From contig JBCCHB010000018.1 in the NCBI GenBank assembly GCA_039028975.1, positions 1 through 64,000 on the forward strand: DNA of 64,000 bases, given 5' to 3'. The DNA is from JAHBNG01 sp039028975. GTDB taxonomy: Bacteria > Chloroflexota > Anaerolineae > Caldilineales > Caldilineaceae. Shown here piece after piece: positions 25,099 to 32,012 of this stretch (position 1 is the first letter of the stretch; each line of letters starts with the position of its first letter). The notes under the pieces were generated by a model. The model worked only from the letters and a program-made list of their open reading frames with translations, ran no database searches and had not been told where the DNA came from. The position numbers were made by a program, and so were the translations under genes.

Positions 25099-25154
25099 AA
25101 ATTTCCATAGCGGATTGGTCAAGAGTCGGGACAAGATTTTTCTGGAGAAGCATA
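25062..25154 (+). repeat. element B copy 5 (93 bp), spanning the menC end and menD leader
   Basis: From TATAGATGGCCAGAATAG to TTTTTCTGGAGAAGCATA, the basic form without inner modules. It encodes the last menC codons and stop (25096-25098), fills the intergenic gap, and ends three bases before the menD ATG. Confidence 0.88.
25144..25150 (+). promoter_or_regulatory. menD ribosome-binding site made by the element B terminus
   Basis: GGAGAAG, seven bases before the menD ATG. In several other B copies the same terminus reads GGCGAAG or GGTGAAG, so one substitution has turned the element end into a Shine-Dalgarno sequence. Confidence 0.65.
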
Positions 25155-25157
25155 CTT

Positions 25158-27146
25158 ATGATAAATCCAGACCTACAGCCACTGGAGCCAACTGAACAGA
25201 GACAGCGGATTCTTGACAAGCTAACTGATCTTTGTGCGCTCCAGGGCATGACCAATGTCTTTATTTCACCTGGTTCACGGTCGGCTCCCATGACGCTGGC
25301 TTTTGCCCGCAACGAACGGATCTGCTGCCGAGTCGTTTATGATGAGCGCTCGGCCGCCTATATGGCCATGGGATTGGCTCAGCAGCGAAGAGAGCCAGTG
25401 GGTATCGTTTGCACCTCTGGAACTGCTGCTCTCAACTACGCACCAGCCGTAACGGAGGCATTCTATCAACAGATTCCCTTGATTGTGCTCACAGCCGATC
25501 GCCCACCAGAGTGGATTGATCAGCAGGACAATCAGTCGATTCATCAGAATGATCTCTACGCTCCCCACTGTCGCGGTAGCTTCACCCTGCCAGTTGATCT
25601 GGCACATGCAGATTCTCAGCACTTTGCCTACAGAATCATCAACGAGGCGTTTCACCTAGCAATGGGACTTCGGCCAGGGCCGGTTCATATCAACGTGCCA
25701 TTACGGGAACCGCTCTATACGCAAGCGACAGATAGAACAATTGAGCAAACCCCAACAAAGGATCCAGCAAAGGTCATTGAGCGATTAGATAGCTCTCCCC
25801 AACTAAGCCAAGCAGGATGGGACCAACTGCTCAACCGCTGGCAGCAATCCAAGCGAATTCTGATTATTGCGGGTAGCCATCCGCCAGATGAGCCACTGTG
25901 GCAGGCATTGCTGGCTCTATCTGAACGCTCATCCGCAGTCACGATCATTGCAGATGTAACAGCCAATCTTGGATCCTGCCCTTGCGTCATTCCCCATTCC
26001 GATATGATCTTAGGCACCCAGAATCTAGAGTTGTGCCGTGGATTGCAGCCTGAACTGATCATTCAGTTTGGCGGACCCTTGGTTTCCAAATATCTGAAGC
26101 TCTTTTTGCGCTCCCATCCGCCAATAGAAGCGTGGTACCTCCAACCCGACGGTCCAGCGCCCGATACCTATCAGTCGTTGACTCACGTTGTTCCCATGCA
26201 ACCAGCTGCCTTCTTCCGTGAGCTCGTTGCCCAGCTCTCATCAAGCAAGAGTGAGATCCGGGCAGAGAAGTACGAGGAAGAGCACAGGAGGGAGACCACC
26301 CATGACAGTTCAGATGTCTTACCCCAATCAGAGCCAAATTCGGTCATCAACGGATCAACTATCCCCTTCCCTAACAATGAGACTGAGAAGGCAAGTTTGT
26401 ATACCCAGCTATGGCAGTGGGCCGAACAAGATGCTCAGAGCAAAGTTAGGCAATTTTTTACCAACGCTCGTTTTGGCGAATTTGTAGCGATAGCGCAGAT
26501 TTTGGCTCATCTACCAGCAGGTAGTTATTTGCAGGTCGGCAACAGCATGGCCATCCGTTACGTCAACTTTATTGCCTCTTTGGGGCAAGGCTTAGCGCAA
26601 GCAAAGGATGCTATGCTAGGCCAAAGCGTAGCACTGGGAAACATAGATGAAAGCGAGTCCAGTCCAGTCATCGTCCACTCCAACCGTGGAACCAGTGGAA
26701 TTGATGGCACAGTGAGTACGGCGGTAGGGGCTGCGCTGGCCGACGATCAGCTAACGACACTGGTTGTCGGTGATTTGGCCTTTTTCTACGATCGCAATGG
26801 ACTTTGGCATGAGCACCTACCCGCGAATCTGCGTATTGTGCTACTTAACAACCACGGGGGTGGAATCTTTGACATGATAGACGGCCCTTCTCAGTTGGAT
26901 AAAACCGAACGAAAGCAGTACTTTCTCACGCCTCAGCCTCTAACCGCAGAGCGAACAGCAGCCGATCATGGCTGTGATTATCTACATTGTGGTGACAGAA
27001 CATCTTTGATAAAAGCCCTTCCGGATTTCTTTACCCCAAATGACCGTCCTGTCATTTTAGAGATCACTACGGATATGGATATCAATACCCAAGTCTTTCA
27101 GGAATTTAAGGCGTTGGTCCGAACAGTAGGCATGAAAAAGGCATAA
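25158..27146 (+). CDS. menD: SEPHCHC synthase (menaquinone biosynthesis)
   Basis: A 662-residue thiamine-diphosphate enzyme that joins isochorismate and 2-oxoglutarate to give SEPHCHC. ThDP-fold landmarks: FISPGSRSAPMTLAFA near residue 35, DERSAAYMAMGLAQ near 56, CTSGTAALNYAPAV near 76 and ADRPPEWID near 110. In the C-terminal PP domain come SNRGTSGIDGTVSTAVGAAL near 513, VVGDLAFFYDRNGLW near 537 and LLNNHGGGIFDMI near 562. It is about 80 residues longer than usual, mainly because of a charged, probably disordered linker (about 358-405) between the middle and C-terminal domains. Its ribosome site lies in element B copy 5. menE follows after 8 bp. Confidence 0.95.
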   Translation: MINPDLQPLEPTEQRQRILDKLTDLCALQGMTNVFISPGSRSAPMTLAFARNERICCRVVYDERSAAYMAMGLAQQRREPVGIVCTSGTAALNYAPAVTEAFYQQIPLIVLTADRPPEWIDQQDNQSIHQNDLYAPHCRGSFTLPVDLAHADSQHFAYRIINEAFHLAMGLRPGPVHINVPLREPLYTQATDRTIEQTPTKDPAKVIERLDSSPQLSQAGWDQLLNRWQQSKRILIIAGSHPPDEPLWQALLALSERSSAVTIIADVTANLGSCPCVIPHSDMILGTQNLELCRGLQPELIIQFGGPLVSKYLKLFLRSHPPIEAWYLQPDGPAPDTYQSLTHVVPMQPAAFFRELVAQLSSSKSEIRAEKYEEEHRRETTHDSSDVLPQSEPNSVINGSTIPFPNNETEKASLYTQLWQWAEQDAQSKVRQFFTNARFGEFVAIAQILAHLPAGSYLQVGNSMAIRYVNFIASLGQGLAQAKDAMLGQSVALGNIDESESSPVIVHSNRGTSGIDGTVSTAVGAALADDQLTTLVVGDLAFFYDRNGLWHEHLPANLRIVLLNNHGGGIFDMIDGPSQLDKTERKQYFLTPQPLTAERTAADHGCDYLHCGDRTSLIKALPDFFTPNDRPVILEITTDMDINTQVFQEFKALVRTVGMKKA

Positions 27147-27154
27147 ATGAAGAG

Positions 27155-28315
27155 ATGGAACAAGGGAGCAACTCAGAGAGAGAAGAGCTGATTATGAAGG
27201 TTGGAGAGCGTCGCTATGAATGGGCAGAACTGAAAGCGAACGTCCTGCTTGCTGATTCCTCAGAACCACTGAGTCCGGAACCACTGAGTCCAAATGAGCA
27301 TCAAGCCTTTGAATTTGCCAAGAAGTGGCTCAATAATCAAGGGCATTTTACCATTCGGACATCCGGCTCTACTGGCAAGCCCAAACCCATTGAGATTACC
27401 CGCAGCCAAATGGTGGAGAGTGCATTGGCCACTGGTAAAGCACTAGGGCTACAGCAAGGTCAACGGGCGCTTATCTGCCTACCACTACAATATATCGCTG
27501 GCCGAATGATGTTGGTTCGGAGCTTTGTTCTAAGGCTTCAGATGCAAATTGTGGAGCCAGCCAGCGATCCCTTTGCATTGCTAACAAATAAAGACTTCCC
27601 TTTCGACTTTACTGCTGTAGTCCCCTTGCAGATGCAGGCGCTCCTCAATGGGCCAGCTTCTTACAAAGAACGGCTAAACGCCATGGCGGCTATCTTGGTT
27701 GGCGGTGGGCCAGTCTCTACAACACTCCATAGCAAGATTCAGGAACTGAGTGCTCCTGTCTACCAAACCTTCGGCATGACGGAAACAGTTACTCACTTTG
27801 CCTTAAGGCGTCTCAATGGACCGCACGCGTCAAGTGCTTTTATTCCCTTGCCCGGCGTCTATTTGGGTACTGATGAGCGAGGTTGTCTTAACGTACGCTC
27901 ATCAATTACCAAGAATCAGACGCTCCAAACCAATGATCAGGTGATCCTTCAAGGTGATGGCTCATTTATCTGGCAAGGTCGGTGGGACAACGTCATCAAC
28001 AGCGGAGGGGTCAAGGTCCATCCTGAGGTGGTAGAGCAGGCAATTGAGCAGGTTATCCATGAATTGGGATTGCCGGATAGTCGTTTTTTTGTGACAGGTC
28101 TACCTGATGAACGTTTAGGAGAGCAGGTAACGGTTATCTTTGAAGGAAGCCATCTGGGTGCAGATGTAGAGCTGGCGATCCGTAGTGCCCTATCGGCAGG
28201 CTTGTCTAGCTATGAGATACCCCGTGCATTCCTATCGCAGAGCAAATTTAGCGAAACACCTACTGGGAAGATCGATCGCCCCAAAACCTTGGAGAGGATA
28301 CAAGTGTACAAGTGA
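27155..28315 (+). CDS. menE: o-succinylbenzoate-CoA ligase
   Basis: A 386-residue member of the ANL adenylating family that activates o-succinylbenzoate to its CoA thioester. Motifs: the phosphate loop IRTSGSTGKPKPIEI near residue 69, YQTFGMTETVTHFALR near 204, WQGRWDNVINSGGVKVHPEVVE near 272 and the C-terminal FSETPTGKIDRPK with the catalytic Lys. It is short for the family because it lacks the first 50-100 residues of the N-terminal domain, as many MenE proteins of this type do. An ATG at 27194 (MKVGERRYEW) is an alternative start. Last gene of the men operon; menB, menH and menA are not in the window. Confidence 0.93.
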   Translation: MEQGSNSEREELIMKVGERRYEWAELKANVLLADSSEPLSPEPLSPNEHQAFEFAKKWLNNQGHFTIRTSGSTGKPKPIEITRSQMVESALATGKALGLQQGQRALICLPLQYIAGRMMLVRSFVLRLQMQIVEPASDPFALLTNKDFPFDFTAVVPLQMQALLNGPASYKERLNAMAAILVGGGPVSTTLHSKIQELSAPVYQTFGMTETVTHFALRRLNGPHASSAFIPLPGVYLGTDERGCLNVRSSITKNQTLQTNDQVILQGDGSFIWQGRWDNVINSGGVKVHPEVVEQAIEQVIHELGLPDSRFFVTGLPDERLGEQVTVIFEGSHLGADVELAIRSALSAGLSSYEIPRAFLSQSKFSETPTGKIDRPKTLERIQVYK

Positions 28316-28317
28316 CT

Positions 28318-28452
28318 ATGTACAGCCTGAACATATTTGTGCTTGGTCCACCTCGCATTGAGCTAGATGGCTCCACAATTGAGATTAAGTTCTGCAAAGC
28401 ACTTGCACTCCTAGCATACCTAGCTGTTACGGATATAACGTCTGAGTGGTAA
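28318..28452 (+). pseudogene. truncated N-terminus of a SARP/BTAD-type regulator
   Basis: Directly after menE, a 44-codon frame opens with MYSLNIFVLGPPRIELDGS and continues through KALALLAYLAVT before a TAA. This is the opening strand-helix of the DNA-binding domain found in large AfsR/BTAD-family activators, which normally continues for hundreds of residues. Only the first 40 or so residues remain, so it is a gene remnant. It is a short match to a well-known pattern, not a full domain. Confidence 0.6.
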
Positions 28453-28734
28453 GCAAAATCCGAATCGTGACGCGCAATTTAAGTATATTATACGCTGGCG
28501 CAAAGCCTATTTGATCCGGGGTTGGCCAGTGAACAGTGTTGATGCTAAGAAAACAGAAAAGATCGGTGATTTTAAGAATAATGGTCGACCGTGGCGGCAA
28601 CAAGCTGTCGATGTCAATATCTATGATTTCCCCAGTCTGGCACGAGGCAAGGCCATTCCTTACGCATCTATGATATCGGTCGCAATTGTGGATTTGTCTC
28701 TGGCGGGACCTTTCGCAATACCACTCCCGCAGCG

Positions 28735-29130
28735 GTGGTGATTCAACCTGTTGGTAACCAGGTGCTCCTGATTCGGCGGGCCATTGAACCCTACATCGGC
28801 AAGAGGGCTTTGCCAGGTAGGTATGTGGACTTTGGCGAAAGTTGGCAGGAGGCTGCTGTCAGGGAATTGTGGGAAGAGACAGGTATTGAAGAGGCAAGCC
28901 ATAGCATGAAGCTGGTAGCGGTCTATAAAGGTTGGCATGGTGCTACCATGCTTGTCTTTGCCGAGGCGCCATCAATCGAACCAGCAGATGTCTCCCTTGA
29001 TGCGACGAATTCAGAGGTCAGCGAGATGATGCTCTGTCATCCCAGCCAACTGACAGATGTTGATTTCGCATTTCCGCTCCATCGGGAAGTCGTTGAAGAG
29101 TGGATTCGTGGAACTGCCACAACCGAGTAG
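28735..29130 (+). CDS. Nudix hydrolase, N-terminus uncertain
   Basis: A pyrophosphohydrolase domain with a Nudix box running from GRYVDFGESWQEAAVRE to LWEETGIEE (residues about 28-52), close to the consensus Gx5Ex7REUxEExGU. The only canonical start is a GTG at 28735. The same frame stays open upstream to 28627 and reads like the normal N-terminal part, including RNCGFVSGGTFRNTTPAA, but no ATG, GTG or TTG is found there before a stop. The gene may have lost its 5' end, perhaps together with the broken regulator just upstream, or it may use a rare start. Substrate unknown. Confidence 0.7.
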   Translation: MVIQPVGNQVLLIRRAIEPYIGKRALPGRYVDFGESWQEAAVRELWEETGIEEASHSMKLVAVYKGWHGATMLVFAEAPSIEPADVSLDATNSEVSEMMLCHPSQLTDVDFAFPLHREVVEEWIRGTATTE

Positions 29131-29702
29131 AAGAGACCTTTTTACTTCTTACTGATTTTGATGAGAAGCCTATGCGATAAAAACACTCTTTTCAGCATTA
29201 GATAGAAGTAGCCCCTATTTACATTGATGAGCCTGTACTTTTTCCATGTCCCGGTGACTGGACCTATACTCAGTTCCGTTTGAAAACGGTAGTTTGGTCT
29301 CTCGAGTAGGGTGCCGGAAAAGAACCGTTCTCAAAACGATCGCGCTATAGGTGCTTGGGAACCATGCCTCTTCCGCCAGTTGGTGGATGCTGGATCTCTA
29401 CTATGATGCCGTCCATTGTGGTGGTTTGATTGCGGGGACGGATAATGGGGTGTGGGTGTTGAGATAGGGGGTTGGATATACTTTGCATCCGTGTAGCCGT
29501 CAACCGTCTTCCTGAAAGGGAGTATTCCTCAGCGGGTCTTGACCGTTCAGAGATAGCTCCTTTCAGGAAGGTTCCGGTGCCCCTTTCGGCACTACGGAGG
29601 ATAAATATCATCTGCCTGGGGCGACCTATTTGAGGTAAAGCTCTCAATCCTCCCAGATAAGCGCAATGCGAGGAATCCATTTGGTTCTCATGAGGACGCC
29701 TA
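29131..29702. other. 572-bp spacer with element A and a long-loop inverted repeat
   Basis: No gene is supported. It carries element A copy 8 and the inverted repeat CTTCCTGAAAGGGAG (29508-29522)/CTCCTTTCAGGAAG (29557-29570) with a loop of about 34 bases. Some frames here are open, but they look like chance. Confidence 0.45.
29265..29349 (+). repeat. element A copy 8 (85 bp)
   Basis: Starts TATACTCAGTTCCG and ends CGATCGCGCTATA, 85 bp. The inner arms GGTAGTTT and GAACCGTTCTC no longer pair well, so this copy is drifting. Confidence 0.8.
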
Positions 29703-29948
29703 TTATCGAACGACTAAGATTTTAACTTCTTTGTCTTGTTCGATAAGTTCATATTCAATGGTGTACTCTCCTACTTGAATCTTGTAGATGTTGGGTTCTT
29801 CTTCTATTTCCTCGCTGCCTTCGGGCTTTGGGTCTTTCCCAAGTGCAGAGATTGCATCTGTAACGTCTGCTGCCTTACCTCTTGGTACTTTGTATATTTC
29901 GGCTCTAGCATCGGGAACAACGGTAATTGTCCATCTGCTAACCATCAA
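29703..29948 (-). CDS. RelE/ParE-type toxin
   Basis: An 81-residue protein with the compact RelE/ParE fold pattern: WTITVVPDARAEIYKVPRG, a central helix, then NIYKIQVGEYTIEYELIEQDKEV (split here as IYKIQVGEY and TIEYELIEQ) and a final ILVVR strand. The usual RelE ending, RVGDYRIIYxI followed by a hydrophobic strand and Arg, is recognisable, although the central helix is unusually acidic. Its start overlaps the antitoxin gene by 11 bp, the classic type II order with the antitoxin first. Toxic activity is inferred from family and context. RelE-like mRNA cleavage and ParE-like gyrase poisoning cannot be told apart here. Confidence 0.75.
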   Translation of the reverse strand: MMVSRWTITVVPDARAEIYKVPRGKAADVTDAISALGKDPKPEGSEEIEEEPNIYKIQVGEYTIEYELIEQDKEVKILVVR

Positions 29949-30198
29949 TCACTCCATCTCTGATTAGATCGGCCTTTACTTCTTCCCATGGGATGCCTTC
30001 TTGTTCTCGCCGTTCGGCTAATAGCTGAGAATGCAGCTTTTTGAGGCTCTGATAATCCTCCCATTGTTTCCAGCCCATAATAACTGCAACAGGACGGCTG
30101 TATCGCTGGATTGTGGTGGTGATTCCCGATAGGCAATTATCTAGGATTCCCCCCCACTGCCTTTTAACTTCTTCACTACTCATTGTTTGTATTGTCAT
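29938..30198 (-). CDS. Phd/YefM-type antitoxin
   Basis: An 86-residue antitoxin. The N-terminal half is the Phd/YefM DNA-binding fold: MSSEEVKRQWGGILDNCLSG, then TTTIQRYSRPVAVIMGWKQWEDYQ, which corresponds to the family's 'ivItrrGkpvavLvsxeeye' strand and helix. The acidic C-terminal tail should wrap the toxin. It starts first and overlaps the toxin by 11 bp. The spacer upstream (30199-30489) is AT-rich and would contain its self-regulated promoter; GTGCGAATCGTGCGTTCCG just upstream repeats the GTGCG core and may be an operator. Confidence 0.8.
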   Translation of the reverse strand: MTIQTMSSEEVKRQWGGILDNCLSGITTTIQRYSRPVAVIMGWKQWEDYQSLKKLHSQLLAERREQEGIPWEEVKADLIRDGVIDG

Positions 30199-30489
30199 GA
30201 TTTTCCTTTTCCCGTGCGAATCGTGCGTTCCGTGCGGTTAATTGTATCATAGCTTGGCGGATATATTCCGTGGAAAAAGTTAAAACACCTTAAAATTATG
30301 CACTATTGCACTAATGTGCTCTATTTGCCTTTAGCACGATAGAGCAGAGCGTGGCACCTCAGAATAAGAGCTATGCAAATATGCTCAGCTCTAGCATAGA
30401 CGACCATACCCTGATATGCTCTCAGCCGAGTCATTTGATATAATGAAACTAGATTCAACCATTATCCATTAGCTATCACGTAACGGTAA

Positions 30490-31902
30490 ATGACCATGAA
30501 TACTCTCGGGTATCTCCTAACTGATGAACAGATGCAAGCCTATATTGTGAACGGATATCTCTCTGTGCAGATTGATCTCCCAACAGCGTTCCATACGGCT
30601 ATCTACAAACAGGCTGAAACCATCTTCGGGCAAGGTCCCAATCCGTGGAATGACATTTATCCTTTGATCCCGGAACTGGTGGAGGTCTTTGCCCATCCTG
30701 CCGTGGTTGGGGCATTGACAAGCATCTTGGGAAGAGGCTATATCATGCATCCCCACCGCCACTGCCATCTCAATCGACCGGGGACACCGGCCCAAGGTCA
30801 ACACAAGGATAGCTACGAAGAAGATGAGAATGTACGCCATCACCGGACTCGGTGGGCCATGGCTTTTTACTATCCCCAGGATGTCACGGTAGAGATGGGA
30901 CCTAGCGCAATTCAGCCCGGAACCCAATATTACAACACGCGCCAGGAAGCCCAACAACATCAAGAGATTGCCCTGACGGGCAAAGCCGGAACCGTCACCA
31001 TTATTCACTACGATCTCTGGCATCGGGCGCTCGCCAATCAGAGCGACCAGCAACGCTTTATGATGAAGTTTCTCTTCTGTCGAATGGAAGAACCCGCCGA
31101 GCCATCGTGGAATTCGCAAGGAAGTGACTGGGTTGGGCCAGCCAATGGATCGGCTTCACCTGTTCAGGGGCATGATGAGCTATGGCAAAGGCTTTGGCAG
31201 TGGCATATGGGATGGGATGCTTGCCAAGAAACCCAACATGGCAGCGGTACGCCAAACGGTGACAAAGACATTCTTACCGAGGAAGCAGATGCGCTTTTAG
31301 GGCAATCAGAAGCTCAACGCCTCAATGCAGCTTACAGACTGGCCTGTTTGGGAGAGGCAGCCGTCCCAACGCTGATGGATGCTTTGGTTACTGAATCCAC
31401 ATCTTCACTAACGGCCAACTTAAAGGCCAGCCATACAAACCCAAGCGAACTCTATTCCGCTCATGGATTGGCAGCCGTAGGCCAACCAACCATTCCGGCT
31501 CTGATAGAAGTTATGGAGAGCCAAGATTGGTGGCTACGAGCCGCAGCAGCGAACATATTAGGGAATATGGGTCTAACGGCCAATCCAGCTATTCGGGCAT
31601 TGACCTCTGCCTTGCAAGACGAATCTGAGTGGGTACGACGCAATGCGGTTGAGTCACTGGGAATCCTGGGCGCGAGGGCCAAATCGGCCGTTCTAGAGTT
31701 GGCTCGTGTTCTGGCTGACGAAGATGAATTATCCTGGGTGCGTCATAATGCTGCGCTGGCCTTGGCACGTATGGGAGCGGAGGCCGCCCCTGCACGCCCC
31801 ATACTTGAGAGTGTATTGACCCACGAGGATCTATACATCAGCGGAAACGCGAAAATTGCTCTTGAGCGGATGACGAATGCTTCCACTGCTTCCACATTAT
31901 AG
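30490..31902 (+). CDS. phytanoyl-CoA dioxygenase-like protein fused to HEAT repeats
   Basis: A 470-residue two-part protein. Residues 1-200 are a PhyH-type Fe(II)/2-oxoglutarate dioxygenase: the metal triad is His105, Asp107 (GQHKD) and His178 (YDLWHR), and Arg189 (QQRF) is a likely 2-oxoglutarate anchor. Residues about 262-465 are four or more HEAT repeats, such as GQPTIPALIEVMESQDWWLR and NAVESLGILGARAKSAVLEL, a protein-protein interaction array. This pairing is unusual and implies a protein or complex-bound substrate, which is inference. The TAG stop falls inside the first bases of element B copy 6, so the C-terminus was set by that insertion. No operon partner. Confidence 0.85.
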   Translation: MTMNTLGYLLTDEQMQAYIVNGYLSVQIDLPTAFHTAIYKQAETIFGQGPNPWNDIYPLIPELVEVFAHPAVVGALTSILGRGYIMHPHRHCHLNRPGTPAQGQHKDSYEEDENVRHHRTRWAMAFYYPQDVTVEMGPSAIQPGTQYYNTRQEAQQHQEIALTGKAGTVTIIHYDLWHRALANQSDQQRFMMKFLFCRMEEPAEPSWNSQGSDWVGPANGSASPVQGHDELWQRLWQWHMGWDACQETQHGSGTPNGDKDILTEEADALLGQSEAQRLNAAYRLACLGEAAVPTLMDALVTESTSSLTANLKASHTNPSELYSAHGLAAVGQPTIPALIEVMESQDWWLRAAAANILGNMGLTANPAIRALTSALQDESEWVRRNAVESLGILGARAKSAVLELARVLADEDELSWVRHNAALALARMGAEAAPARPILESVLTHEDLYISGNAKIALERMTNASTASTL

Positions 31903-31990
31903 ATGGCCAGAAAAGTTCTGTCCTCCCTTTTCATGATTATCCAAAGAAGATTGGATGAGAGCCGGGACAAGACTTTTCTGGCGAAGCATA
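31898..31990 (+). repeat. element B copy 6 (93 bp), overlapping the stop of the PhyH-HEAT gene
   Basis: TATAGATGGCCAGAAAAG at the left, TTTTCTGGCGAAGCATA at the right; basic 93-bp form. Its TATAG supplies the stop codon TAG at 31900-31902. It separates two convergent genes and may serve as their shared hairpin end. Confidence 0.88.
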
Positions 31991-32012
31991 GGTAGACAGG
32001 ACCCCTTGCTGC

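Noticed and set aside
29345..29680. Open frame on the minus strand downstream of the Nudix gene
   Set aside because: It overlaps element A copy 8 and a long inverted repeat, has no recognisable domain or ribosome site, and its composition is not protein-like.
29703..30198. Defence island
   Set aside because: Only one small toxin-antitoxin pair is present; no restriction, Cas, CBASS or similar genes are nearby.
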